Positions 15,622 through 23,943 of a stretch of 63,345 nucleotides of DNA are shown in pieces (position 1 is the stretch's first letter; each line of letters starts with the position of its first letter). The DNA is taken from positions 1 through 63,345 of the forward strand of contig CAJOEJ010000012.1 in assembly GCA_905233375.1 (NCBI GenBank). The letters are read 5' to 3'. Source of the DNA: Paludibacteraceae bacterium (lineage in GTDB: Bacteria > Bacteroidota > Bacteroidia > Bacteroidales > Paludibacteraceae). Under the pieces are notes generated by a model. The model saw only the letters and a list, made by a program, of their open reading frames with translations, was not told the origin of the DNA and ran no database searches. The position numbers and the translations under genes are program-made.

Positions 15622-17079
15622 TTATATTTCTCCGAAATGGTAATAATCGCGCATATCGATAGGGAGTTCGGCATGGGGATTGAAACTCATGGGGTAAATC
15701 CGCAGTTTCGCCGCCTTTTCCGGTTGGACCTTCGGGAACGCCCGTTCGAGTGCCTGCAGGCGTTCTTTTTGCACATACTCGCTTTGGGAGGCATTCTCTG
15801 ACCAGCAGAGGATAAACAGATCGGCGGAATTGATGTAGTCCCGGATGACCTGGGGGAACACATCTCCCGTTTTCAAATAGTCGCGGTCAAAGAAATGCGG
15901 GATACCTCCAATCTCCAGACCCTGATGCAGGAATTTCACCTTCTCTTCGTCTTTATGCGAATAGGAGATGAAGACCTTCTGGTATTTATGGGAGACGATC
16001 TCCGGGTTCCACTGCCTCGGGTACTCTACGACGGCTGTGACAAAGCGCATCTCGCCGACCGGCACTCCGTTGACGCTGAGCATTGCCACACAACTCAGTT
16101 CGTCCTCCTCGAGTTTTGCCGGGACCAAATAGTCGAAACTGCATTTGGTAAACGAGCCTTGCCATACAACGGACTTTGTCTCGGACATCCGTAATGTCTC
16201 GCCATAGATATGGAACTGCACATCGACCCGGTCACCCTCTTTCAAGAGGCATTGCAGCGGGATATAATCCCTTCGTTCCGCATCATGTTGGGATTCCTGC
16301 GCCAGCGATTTCACCATGTCCGTTTCTTCCAGACGGTGCAGATAGACCTGTACCAGCATATGCGACTTGCGTCTGATCTCCGCCGGCGCGAAGATGGAGG
16401 AATAGACTTTATCCGCGGTGGTATTGCCGGTTTTGTTACGACGTTTGAATAATGCTCCTATTCCACTCCCGATAAGTATAAGCGGATTAAAAAGCATTCC
16501 GATCATACCTCCCGCTAAGGCTCTTCCTGCATAGATCTCCTTCGACAGATCGGGCAGATAGGTCTTTAGAGGTTCTTCGGCTATGCAGGCATATGTTCCG
16601 CCCGTATCATCCCCAGCACCCATGTAGTAGCTATATGCTTCCACATCTTCCGATTCATCTATATCCGCATCTGCAGCAAGCGTTTTTTCTTGTTCTCTTT
16701 TTTCTAATTCTTTTAGGAATTCTTGCGCTTCTTCTTCTCTTCTTATCAGTCGGTCTATGTATGCCCTATCAACAAATTGCACCCCCCTGAATCTCGAAGT
16801 CCCCTCATCGGGAATCGTGCGATCAAGACATAGGAAGAGGATCGTTTTTCCCATCCCCACTGCATAATCGATCAGATCACTCTCAAGATCAGCTAACGAC
16901 AAATGAGCATGGGTAAAGGCATATATGACGATATCCGAATATTTTATAGTCGTATAGACAATATCTTTCAGCCCCAAATTGCACATCCAGCATTCAACCG
17001 GCGCATTTTCGATTCTTGCTTTAATCGGCTTAACGAGATCGATATCTCCCGTTTTGTATAAAATTAATACATGTTTCAT
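15622..17079 (-). CDS. Two-headed TIR protein (N-terminal TIR-like domain, membrane hairpin, C-terminal TIR)
   Basis: A 485-residue protein starting at MKHVLILYKTGD; this start avoids overlap with the upstream gene. Residues 1 to about 130 are a flavodoxin/TIR-like domain (HVLILYKTGD, DIVIYAFTHAH, ILFLCLD). A hydrophobic, glycine-rich segment at about 181-211 (ALAGGMIGMLFNPLILIG) may be a membrane hairpin. A beta-rich region follows, and a clear TIR domain occupies 366-485 (KVFISYSHKDEEKV, ADLFILCWS, then EYVQKERLQAL with E439 as candidate catalytic residue). It lies 32 nt after the phosphatase/ADP-ribosylglycohydrolase gene. NADase or cyclic-ADP-ribose activity is expected from the family but not shown. 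Confidence 0.83.
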   Translation of the reverse strand: MKHVLILYKTGDIDLVKPIKARIENAPVECWMCNLGLKDIVYTTIKYSDIVIYAFTHAHLSLADLESDLIDYAVGMGKTILFLCLDRTIPDEGTSRFRGVQFVDRAYIDRLIRREEEAQEFLKELEKREQEKTLAADADIDESEDVEAYSYYMGAGDDTGGTYACIAEEPLKTYLPDLSKEIYAGRALAGGMIGMLFNPLILIGSGIGALFKRRNKTGNTTADKVYSSIFAPAEIRRKSHMLVQVYLHRLEETDMVKSLAQESQHDAERRDYIPLQCLLKEGDRVDVQFHIYGETLRMSETKSVVWQGSFTKCSFDYLVPAKLEEDELSCVAMLSVNGVPVGEMRFVTAVVEYPRQWNPEIVSHKYQKVFISYSHKDEEKVKFLHQGLEIGGIPHFFDRDYLKTGDVFPQVIRDYINSADLFILCWSENASQSEYVQKERLQALERAFPKVQPEKAAKLRIYPMSFNPHAELPIDMRDYYHFGEI

Positions 17080-17111
17080 ACGTACTTGTTTTTTCGGGTA
17101 TAAAGGAACTA

Positions 17112-18833
17112 CTAAAGATTGACTATTCCCGCCGGTTTCATTTCGACATAGCGGGCGTACCATTGTTTCTGCTCGGGGGTGTTGATGGGACTGTATTCGC
17201 TGATGCAGCATCCATTGAACAAGTCGTCCGCTATCGCCAGAATGATGTCGGACAGTTCAATCGTCTGCTCGAACTCCTTTCCTTCGGGGCAGAAGAGGTT
17301 CTCGCGCTTGAGCGCCTCATATCCGTACACAGCCCCCATGATATTGCCGGTGACGGATCCGGTGGAGTCGCTGTCTCCGTCATGGTTGACTGCTGCCATA
17401 ATGGCATCGTGCATACTGTCGATATGCCGCAAAGCGCAATAGACCGACACCGCCCATGCTTCATCGCCTGTCCATCCTTCGCCCAACAGTTCGATTGCCT
17501 CATCGTCCGGCAGATCGGTTTGCGCCAAGCGGATGGCATTCAGCGTGATCAGCCGCAGATACTCTTTGTCTTTCTGCGGTTCCTCCATCCGCATCACCAC
17601 GTCTATCGCCTCATGGAGGATGGTCACTATCTGCTCTTTGGCTTCGTCGGGCGTGAGGGGAACCAGCCGGGCGATGAGCAGCGTCATGAGTGCGGCAGGC
17701 AGATAGCCCAAGGGGTGAAGATGGGTCATCTTTGCAATGACGGCTCCCTGCTCCGCGAGTTTGAGCGGATCGTACAACTCGCGTCTTGTCTTGGCTTGGA
17801 ACACCGCCGCCAGCAGTCCCATCGGCGCCACACGCATGATCCCTCCGCATCCTTTGCTGTCATTTTGCGGCTTTTGCAGATGGATCATCTGCTCGCAGGC
17901 GGACAGGCAGGTGTTGCCCGGAGCACGCCGGTGCGCCATTTGAGGCAGGTCACGGAGCCATGTATAATGGAAATCATTCTCATTAAAGTCTTTCTTTTTG
18001 CCCGTCTGGGTGTAATACCAGTCTATATACGCCCCGTCCGTATAGTATGCGAGATCGGAACCTATACCGCGCATGCAGCAACGTGTGATGCCCATCAGCA
18101 GTCCGTTTGCCGTAAAAAGGGTCATCTGGGTATCGTCACTGACGAGCGCTTTGCCGTCGGGCGCCAGTTCGAATTGCGTGATTCCGTTTGCGCCGTACCG
18201 GGAACGTATCTGCGTCCTTCTCATAAACTCCACCGTATAGCCCAGTGCATCCCCCGCCGCACCTGCCATCAGGCATCCGCGGACACCATCCCTGACACGC
18301 TCCAGACATTGTGCGCGACGGTCACGGATATACTGCACGTAGTCCCGGATGAAGTTCCTTTGCGCGCTGTTCTCCGGTGTCACCCGGTAAGCGGACTTAG
18401 GCATCTGTGTGAACTGGTTTCGCAGCACCTTGAGCGCCCGTTCGTAGTCGGGATCCTCCATCTGCTCCGCCAGATAACAAGCCGCAATCGTCCCGGTCCG
18501 CCCGACACCTCCCCAACAATGCAGATAGACATATCCGTCATCGGACATACACATCCGGTGTATATGCGCAACCAGTTCCGCCACAGATGCGAAGTCGCTG
18601 GGGATATCCGTATCCCGGACAGGGAAACGCATATAAGTGACATCGGCGGGCAACAGATGCGCATAAGGCACCAGTTCCCCCTCCTCCGTCAGATCCACAA
18701 AATGGCGGATTCCAAACGCTAACATCTGTTGTATTTTCTGTCGTGCAACGGCTTCCTGTTTGTCACCGGGATATTCTCCGGCATACAGTTGATATCCCAA
18801 GTTGAATGACTGATTTAATGGCTTTTTGCTCAT
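17112..18833 (-). CDS. Dual-specificity-type phosphatase / ADP-ribosylglycohydrolase fusion
   Basis: A 573-residue protein with two enzymes. Residues about 10-165 are a cysteine phosphatase: HCWGGVGRTG at 105-114 is the CX5R loop (C106, R112), and D74 in PVRDTD is the likely general acid. Residues about 183-540 are an ADP-ribosylglycohydrolase (DraG/ARH type): GAAGDALG at 191-198, SDDTQM at 232-237 and HDGDSDSTG at 484-492, the metal-binding aspartates. The first would remove phosphate, the second ADP-ribose. Co-transcription with a TIR protein links it to NAD-derived chemistry, perhaps reversing a modification or clearing a signal. Both active sites look intact. Confidence 0.9.
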   Translation of the reverse strand: MSKKPLNQSFNLGYQLYAGEYPGDKQEAVARQKIQQMLAFGIRHFVDLTEEGELVPYAHLLPADVTYMRFPVRDTDIPSDFASVAELVAHIHRMCMSDDGYVYLHCWGGVGRTGTIAACYLAEQMEDPDYERALKVLRNQFTQMPKSAYRVTPENSAQRNFIRDYVQYIRDRRAQCLERVRDGVRGCLMAGAAGDALGYTVEFMRRTQIRSRYGANGITQFELAPDGKALVSDDTQMTLFTANGLLMGITRCCMRGIGSDLAYYTDGAYIDWYYTQTGKKKDFNENDFHYTWLRDLPQMAHRRAPGNTCLSACEQMIHLQKPQNDSKGCGGIMRVAPMGLLAAVFQAKTRRELYDPLKLAEQGAVIAKMTHLHPLGYLPAALMTLLIARLVPLTPDEAKEQIVTILHEAIDVVMRMEEPQKDKEYLRLITLNAIRLAQTDLPDDEAIELLGEGWTGDEAWAVSVYCALRHIDSMHDAIMAAVNHDGDSDSTGSVTGNIMGAVYGYEALKRENLFCPEGKEFEQTIELSDIILAIADDLFNGCCISEYSPINTPEQKQWYARYVEMKPAGIVNL

Positions 18834-18878
18834 ATGTATCGAGAGTACTAATCGGTTTTATCATGCGTTAATCCGCGG

Positions 18879-18910
18879 CAAAGGTACAAAAAAAAACCGA
18901 CATACGCAAA
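18879..18910 (-). promoter_or_regulatory. Bacteroidota-type promoter of the phosphatase-ARH/TIR unit
   Basis: On the minus strand, TACCTTTG (18879-18886) as -7 and TTTG (18907-18910) as -33 are separated by 20 nt, 45 nt upstream of the ATG. The -33 box lies within the hairpin of the pepD terminator. Confidence 0.75.
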
Positions 18911-18920
18911 TATATGCCGA
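18888..18920 (-). terminator. Intrinsic terminator of pepD
   Basis: On the minus strand an 8-bp stem (TCGGCATA / TATGTCGG, with two G-U pairs) and 8-nt loop are followed by nine T residues, 13 nt after the pepD stop. Confidence 0.7.
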
Positions 18921-18933
18921 TTTTTTTTATTGT

Positions 18934-20379
18934 TTAGAGTGCTTTGAGTATCGCTTCGACGTACTGGTAGCACTTGGCGACCGAAGCTATCTCTACGCGC
19001 TCGTCCGGGCTGTGGGGGTGCTTGATGGTCGGACCAAAGGCGATCATCTCCATACCCGGATACTTGCTGCCGATGATACCGCACTCGAGTCCGGCATGGA
19101 TGATGACCACGCGTGCCTCTTCGCCGAACTCTTTCTTATAGGTCTCCACCATCTTCGCCTGGAGTGTGCTGTGGAAATCAGGCTGCCATCCGGGGTATCC
19201 TCCGGTGAAGACGACATCTGCGCCAGCCAGCGCGAAAGCGGACTGGATGATGGACTGCAGTTCCTCCTTGCGGCTCTCTACGGACGAACGGGTAAGGCAG
19301 AAACAGGTGATCTTGCCTTCCTCGGTCTTGACCATAGCGAGGTTGTTACTGGTCTCGACGATGTCGGGACGCTCGTCAATCATACGATAGACACCGTGCG
19401 GGCAGAGGGTGAGGGCATGAATGAGGAAATCCTGCACGTCTTCCGGCAGTTCGGTCTTGGGGCACTCGATCTCCGTTCCTTTGACCATGATCCCATCATC
19501 GACACTGGCGAACTCGCTCAGATAGAGGTCCTCGTAGCGGTCAATCATATCCTGTACGTCCTGATAGGAGTCCGCAGGAATAGTGATCACAGCCGATGCC
19601 TCACGCGGGATCGCATTGCGGAGACTGCCTCCGTCGATGGATACAAGCCGTGCCTCGTAATTGGCAACGGCGTCCTTGAGCACGCGAACCAACAGTTTGA
19701 TGGCATTCGCACGCTGGAGGTGGATGTCACATCCGGAGTGACCGCCCTTGCAGCCCTTGACATCAATACGGATGGCGATGTCGCCCTCTTCGACCTCCAC
19801 AGGCGTATAGGGGAAGGTAGCCGTCGTGTCGATACCACCGGCACAACCAACGCACAATTCGCCTTCGTCCTCGTTATCGAGGTTGAGCAGGTATTTGCCT
19901 TTGAGCCATCCTCCTTTGAGGTCATTGGCACCGTACATACCCGTCTCTTCGTCAATGGTGAAGAGCGCCTCGAGGGGAGGATGCACCGCGTTCTTGTCGG
20001 CAAGGATAGCCATGGCGATTGCGACACCGATACCGTCATCCGCACCCAGGGTCGTACCGTCCGCCGTCACCCATTCGTTGTTCTCCTCGATATAGGCCTG
20101 GATGGCATCTTTCTCAAAATCAAACACTTTGTCACCGTTCTTCTGGGGCACCATATCCATGTGCGCCTGCAGGATCGCCCCCGGATGGTTCTCCATACCC
20201 GGGCTGGCAGGTTTACGGATGAGGACATTACCGATTTCGTCCTGCTCGGTCTCGAGACCCAATGAGCGGCCGTAGTTCACCATGAAATCAGCAATCTCTT
20301 TGCGTTTTCCGCTCGGACGCGGAATCTGTGTCAGTTGGTAGAAACACTCCCAAACTGCTTTCGGTTGTAAATTTCTCAT
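18934..20379 (-). CDS. pepD: Aminoacyl-histidine dipeptidase (PepD, M20 family)
   Basis: A 481-residue cytosolic dipeptidase of normal family length. The metal ligands are visible: H73 and D75 in QAHMDM, D115 in GADDG, E144/E145 in IDEETG, and a late His in HPHSPDERVE. It hydrolyses Xaa-His and other dipeptides with zinc, feeding peptide nitrogen into metabolism. It follows the asparaginase gene by 25 nt, and the pair forms an amino-acid catabolic unit. A terminator lies just downstream. Nothing unusual is seen. Confidence 0.95.
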   Translation of the reverse strand: MRNLQPKAVWECFYQLTQIPRPSGKRKEIADFMVNYGRSLGLETEQDEIGNVLIRKPASPGMENHPGAILQAHMDMVPQKNGDKVFDFEKDAIQAYIEENNEWVTADGTTLGADDGIGVAIAMAILADKNAVHPPLEALFTIDEETGMYGANDLKGGWLKGKYLLNLDNEDEGELCVGCAGGIDTTATFPYTPVEVEEGDIAIRIDVKGCKGGHSGCDIHLQRANAIKLLVRVLKDAVANYEARLVSIDGGSLRNAIPREASAVITIPADSYQDVQDMIDRYEDLYLSEFASVDDGIMVKGTEIECPKTELPEDVQDFLIHALTLCPHGVYRMIDERPDIVETSNNLAMVKTEEGKITCFCLTRSSVESRKEELQSIIQSAFALAGADVVFTGGYPGWQPDFHSTLQAKMVETYKKEFGEEARVVIIHAGLECGIIGSKYPGMEMIAFGPTIKHPHSPDERVEIASVAKCYQYVEAILKAL

Positions 20380-20404
20380 AATTATACAGTTGTTTAATCG
20401 TCCT

Positions 20405-21439
20405 TTAATTATCCATTGTCACTTCGCCGCACAGGTCGGTTTGCAGCAGTTTCTTGACAAGTTCTATATCATCTCCGTTTTCGCCGAGGAGGTACATCAT
20501 TTTCGTCAGCAGGGCTTCGGTCGTGATATCATATCCGGAGATGACTCCGGCTTTCATGAGGTTGAGCGACACCGCATACAGCCCCATCTCCACCGAACCG
20601 GTATGACATTGCGTCTTGTTGACGATGATGATACCTCTGTCCACTGCCGCTTTGAGTTCGCGGTACAGCCATTTGTCACTGGGTGCGTTGCCGGCTCCGA
20701 AGGTCTCCAGCACGACCGCTTTGAGTCCCTTGATACGGAGTACGGCGCGCACGACCGACTGCTGTATGCCCGGGAACAGTTTGAGCACCGCCACGTTACA
20801 GTCATACGCCGTATGCAGCACGAGCGGGGCATCGGGGGCGTTATAATGCACCAGATGCGGCTGGTAGGTGATATGCACCCCGGCTTTGGCAAGCGGGGGA
20901 TAGTTATAACTGTTAAAGGCGGAGAAATGCTCTGCGTTGCGCTTGGTGGTACGGTTCGCCCGGAAGAGCTGGTCCTCAAAATAGATGGTCACCTCCGGCA
21001 CTATTGCATCTCCGTTCTCGTCTTTCGCAGCCGCAATCTCAATGGCAGTCAGCAGGTTTTCCCTCGCATCACTGCGGAGAACCCCCACCGGCAGTTGCGA
21101 ACCGGTGAAGACGACCGGTTTGTTGAGCCCTTCGAGCATGAAAGACAAAGCGGACGCGGAATAACTCATCGTATCCGTACCATGGAGCACAACAAAACCG
21201 TCGTATGCGTCATAATGGTCATAGACCATCTGCGCCATACGCGCCCAGTTCTCAGGATGTACATCGGAAGAATCAACGAGAGGGTGAAACGCCTGAATAT
21301 CAACGGATATGTCGCTGGCGAACAACTCCGGCACATAGGCTTTAAAGGTATCCATATCCGCCGGAACAAGTGCGCCGGACTGCTTATCCCGCACCATGGT
21401 AATTGTACCTCCGGTTGATATCAATAACACCTTGCTCAT
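20405..21439 (-). CDS. ansA: Type I L-asparaginase
   Basis: A 344-residue protein from MSKVLLISTGGTI; a longer frame upstream would run into the tRNA-proximal repeat. The first threonine nucleophile lies in STGGTI (T12), and the second active-site block is HGTDTM. There is no signal peptide, as expected of the cytosolic low-affinity type I enzyme. It converts asparagine to aspartate and ammonia. It sits downstream of tRNA-Arg and 25 nt upstream of pepD. Confidence 0.93.
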   Translation of the reverse strand: MSKVLLISTGGTITMVRDKQSGALVPADMDTFKAYVPELFASDISVDIQAFHPLVDSSDVHPENWARMAQMVYDHYDAYDGFVVLHGTDTMSYSASALSFMLEGLNKPVVFTGSQLPVGVLRSDARENLLTAIEIAAAKDENGDAIVPEVTIYFEDQLFRANRTTKRNAEHFSAFNSYNYPPLAKAGVHITYQPHLVHYNAPDAPLVLHTAYDCNVAVLKLFPGIQQSVVRAVLRIKGLKAVVLETFGAGNAPSDKWLYRELKAAVDRGIIIVNKTQCHTGSVEMGLYAVSLNLMKAGVISGYDITTEALLTKMMYLLGENGDDIELVKKLLQTDLCGEVTMDN

Positions 21440-21447
21440 AAAAAATT

Positions 21448-21517
21448 GAGCTTCTGTGACCTCGCTGGTCAAATGTGCGAATTTGCACATTTGTGCGAGC
21501 TTCTGTGACCTCGCTGG
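21448..21517. repeat. Duplicated tRNA-Arg 3' end flanking a hairpin
   Basis: A 21-bp direct repeat (begins GAGCTTCTGTGACC) occurs at 21448-21468 and 21497-21517. The second copy covers the last 12 nt of tRNA-Arg plus flank. Between them is a 9-bp stem hairpin (CAAATGTGC / GCACATTTG, 21470-21493). Such tRNA 3' duplications are typical scars of site-specific integration, but no integrase is present, and slippage is also possible. Confidence 0.7.
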
Positions 21518-21579
21518 GGCTCAAACCCAGAACCTTCAGAACCGGAATCTGACACTCTATTCAATTGAGCTACGAGGCC
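21506..21579 (-). tRNA. tRNA-Arg (anticodon CCG)
   Basis: A 74-nt cloverleaf. The acceptor stem pairs GGCCTCG with CGAGGTC (one G-U), the D stem GCTC with GAGT, the anticodon stem TCAGA with TCTGA around the loop TTCCGGT, and the T stem CTGGG with CCCAG. The anticodon CCG reads the arginine codon CGG. CCA is not encoded. It lies 16 nt after the zinc peptidase gene, so it may be processed from that transcript. Confidence 0.95.
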
Positions 21580-21595
21580 GTATAATCTTTTATCA

Positions 21596-22282
21596 TCAGT
21601 CTCTACTACCTCCGAGGAACAGGAGTATGTAGTAGAACAAGGTGGCAAGCGCACTAAGTGCCGCAACGACGTATGTATAAGCCGCACTATGCAGCGCATC
21701 GCTCGCCATTTGCGTGGTATGGTTGTCCGTTATACCGGCTTCCTGCAACCAGTTGACGGCACGCTGGCTGGCATTCACTTCCACCGGGAGGGTGATGAGT
21801 GAGAAAACGGTTATGATCGCATACAATGCTATACCGATGAGCAGCATCACATTCCCTGCACCCGTTCCGAGCAACAACAGTCCTATCAAGATGATCCAGG
21901 TCACCCACCGGCTGCTGAACGAGACCACTGGCACGAGCGCGGAGCGGAGCGAGAGGGGCGAATAGTCCGTCGCATGCTGTACGGCGTGCCCGCACTCATG
22001 CGCTGCAACCGCAGCAGACGCCACGTTCGCACCATTATATACGTCCTCCGACAGATTGACCGTCTTGGTAGCCGGATTATAATGGTCGGTCAACTGCCCT
22101 TTGATGCTCGTAATTTTGACATCATAGATACCGTTGTCCCGCAGCATTTTCTCCGCCACTTCGCGTCCGGTCAACCGCAAGGGCTCCTGGGCGTATTTCT
22201 TGAACTTGGAATCCAAGCGCGATGACACGACCCAACTCGCAATTGCGATGCCGATGAAAACAATCCAGTATAAAATGGTCAT
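21596..22282 (-). CDS. Membrane zinc metallopeptidase (Zn_peptidase_2 type)
   Basis: A 228-residue protein from MTILYWIVF. It has an N-terminal membrane helix, HECGH as zinc site following VAAHECGHAVQHA, then two or three further hydrophobic segments (WIILIGLLLLG, VMLLIGIALYAIITVF, VVAALSALATLFYYILLF). This matches the widespread YugP-like putative neutral zinc metallopeptidase family, whose substrate is poorly known. The ATG overlaps the Fur-like stop as ATGA, indicating coupled translation. Confidence 0.9.
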   Translation of the reverse strand: MTILYWIVFIGIAIASWVVSSRLDSKFKKYAQEPLRLTGREVAEKMLRDNGIYDVKITSIKGQLTDHYNPATKTVNLSEDVYNGANVASAAVAAHECGHAVQHATDYSPLSLRSALVPVVSFSSRWVTWIILIGLLLLGTGAGNVMLLIGIALYAIITVFSLITLPVEVNASQRAVNWLQEAGITDNHTTQMASDALHSAAYTYVVAALSALATLFYYILLFLGGSRD

Positions 22283-22758
22283 TCTTTTGTTCCTTTCTTC
22301 GTTCGTTTCTGACGGCACACTTTGCATTCTCCATACACAAAGAGGGAAAAATGATGCCAATCAAAATTCGAATATTTCTTTTCCGCCACGAGGCGCACCA
22401 TCGCTTTGTCCGTTATATCCGACATACGTCCGCATTTGGTGCATATAATCTGCATACGCGACGTTTTCCCGGTAATCAGTTCATACTCGGTAGATGCGCG
22501 CCCCCGTTGCCGTTCATTAGCATGCAAAATCCGTGCCAAAACGAACAGATTGAGCGCATTATATACCGTAGCTACCGAAATTCGCTCTTTTTGGCAGGCT
22601 TGCACCAGTTGTTCTGCCAAAAAAGGCTGGTCCATGTATGTCAACAATTCCAGTACTTTGTTTCTTACCGAAGACGGTCGCATATCGTTTTTACGCACAT
22701 AGTCGTTAAGCCGTTCCTGCGCCATCTTGTATATCTTCTGCGGCTGCATAGCGGTCAA
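22279..22758 (-). CDS. Fur-family transcriptional regulator with altered metal site
   Basis: A 159-residue protein. The winged helix (RPSSVRNKVLELLTY, then SVATVYNALNLF as recognition helix) is typical of Fur/PerR. Two structural zinc CxxC pairs are present (CTKC, CKVC). The usual His-rich regulatory motif before the first CxxC reads SRMQIICTKC, so expected His/Asp ligands are missing there, while HHFSLF near the end keeps two His. It may sense something other than the standard metal. It is coupled by ATGA overlaps to genes on both sides. Confidence 0.9.
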   Translation of the reverse strand: MTAMQPQKIYKMAQERLNDYVRKNDMRPSSVRNKVLELLTYMDQPFLAEQLVQACQKERISVATVYNALNLFVLARILHANERQRGRASTEYELITGKTSRMQIICTKCGRMSDITDKAMVRLVAEKKYSNFDWHHFSLFVYGECKVCRQKRTKKGTKE

Positions 22759-23885
22759 ATAGCCTTGATATACGCCCGCCGACGCTTATGCTGCTTATGG
22801 TCGAATTGCGTAAAGTTAGCAATATTCTTGGTGTTGGTTTCCAAGATCGAGGTGGTCTCCAAGCGTTTTATTTCGTACTTCGCCATATAAGGAATCTGGT
22901 CCTGGAAGAAAAGGGCGTTGATTCCTTTGTCCTGATAGTCCGGCCGCACGGCAATCAAGAGCAGATTGAAGGCATCCATCTTCTTTGCTTTGAGCGCTTT
23001 GAGCAGATGATACCACCCGAACGGAAACAGTCTTCCTCCGCATTTGCGCAACGCCTCCGAGATATCCGGCATTCCCAGCCCGACTCCGACAATTTCATCC
23101 TTTTCATTGACCACCAGCGTCACGAAATCGAAGTTGAGAATCGGGAAATACATATTCTTGTAGTAATTCTTCTGGGCATCGGTCATGGGCTGGAAGTTAT
23201 ACAACTTCTGGTACGCCTCATCAATCACGTCCATATACTGGATGCCATACTTGCGCACCAGTTCGCGCGCGTTCTTTACTTTATCCACGCGCACATGCGA
23301 GCGTTGCTTGACGATTTCGGCGATGCGCTCCAACCGCTCCGGGCACTGCTTGGGCGGATAGACCTGAATCTCTATCCAGTCCGCCTCCTTGGTCAAACCG
23401 TATGCATCCACGTGGCGGACATAATACGGATAATTATAGAGCGATGCCATCGGGGCGAGGTATTCGTATCCCTCCAGCAACAGTCCCTCATGATCAAAAT
23501 CCGTGAATCCGACAGGTCCGTTGAGGGCATCCATGCCCTGCTCCTTTCCCCATGCCGCAACCGTATCCAGCAGCGCCTTGCTCACCTCGAGGTCGTCGAT
23601 GAAATCGAACCAGCCGAAACGCACATGCTTATATCCCCATTTCTCGTTCGCCCTATGATTGATAATACCCGCAATACGTCCTACGGCTTTGCCGTCCCGA
23701 TATGCCATCCAGAGGCGGTACTCACTCACCTCCAGCGCCGGGTTCTTCTCCGGATTGAAACAGTTCATCTCATCGAAGAAAAGCGGCGGACAATAATACG
23801 GGCAACCGGCGTATAAGTCGTTGGCAAACTGAATGAAACGCTTCAGTTCAGACTTGGTCGTAATGGGACGTATTTCAACAGCCAT
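22755..23885 (-). CDS. GNAT-like acetyltransferase family protein
   Basis: A 376-residue protein from MAVEIRPITTKSEL. It has two GNAT-like halves. The first carries the substrate-side strands (YRLWMAYRDGKAVGRIAGI), the second an acetyl-CoA-type region (IVGVGLGMPD, LLIAVRPDYQDKGINALFF). The family is common and conserved in Bacteroidota but its substrate is unknown. It is the first gene of a GNAT-Fur-peptidase-tRNA transcript behind a good promoter. Confidence 0.85.
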   Translation of the reverse strand: MAVEIRPITTKSELKRFIQFANDLYAGCPYYCPPLFFDEMNCFNPEKNPALEVSEYRLWMAYRDGKAVGRIAGIINHRANEKWGYKHVRFGWFDFIDDLEVSKALLDTVAAWGKEQGMDALNGPVGFTDFDHEGLLLEGYEYLAPMASLYNYPYYVRHVDAYGLTKEADWIEIQVYPPKQCPERLERIAEIVKQRSHVRVDKVKNARELVRKYGIQYMDVIDEAYQKLYNFQPMTDAQKNYYKNMYFPILNFDFVTLVVNEKDEIVGVGLGMPDISEALRKCGGRLFPFGWYHLLKALKAKKMDAFNLLLIAVRPDYQDKGINALFFQDQIPYMAKYEIKRLETTSILETNTKNIANFTQFDHKQHKRRRAYIKAI

Positions 23886-23910
23886 CGTTCTCGTAATTCC
23901 AAATTCGTTG

Positions 23911-23942
23911 CAAAAGTACAATTTTTTTTTCAATTATGCAAA
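23911..23942 (-). promoter_or_regulatory. Bacteroidota-type promoter of the GNAT/Fur/peptidase unit
   Basis: On the minus strand, TACTTTTG (23911-23918) as -7 and TTTG (23939-23942) as -33 are 20 nt apart, 25 nt upstream of the ATG. Confidence 0.7.
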
Positions 23943-23943
23943 T

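Noticed and set aside
15622..17211. Longer start of the TIR protein at 17211
   Set aside because: It would overlap the phosphatase/ARH gene by 100 nt; MKHVLILYKTGD at 17079 starts directly at the first beta strand of the domain.
17163..18722. 519-codon plus-strand frame opposite the phosphatase/ARH gene
   Set aside because: The minus strand has both catalytic motif sets; the plus-strand product is low in structure and rich in His/Arg, typical of a mirror frame.
18826..20265. 479-codon plus-strand frame opposite pepD
   Set aside because: PepD is fully recognisable on the minus strand; the antisense frame has no motif.
21448..21517. Active integration site of a mobile element
   Set aside because: Only 28 bp lie between the repeat copies and no integrase or transposase gene is present in the window, so only a possible scar is claimed.
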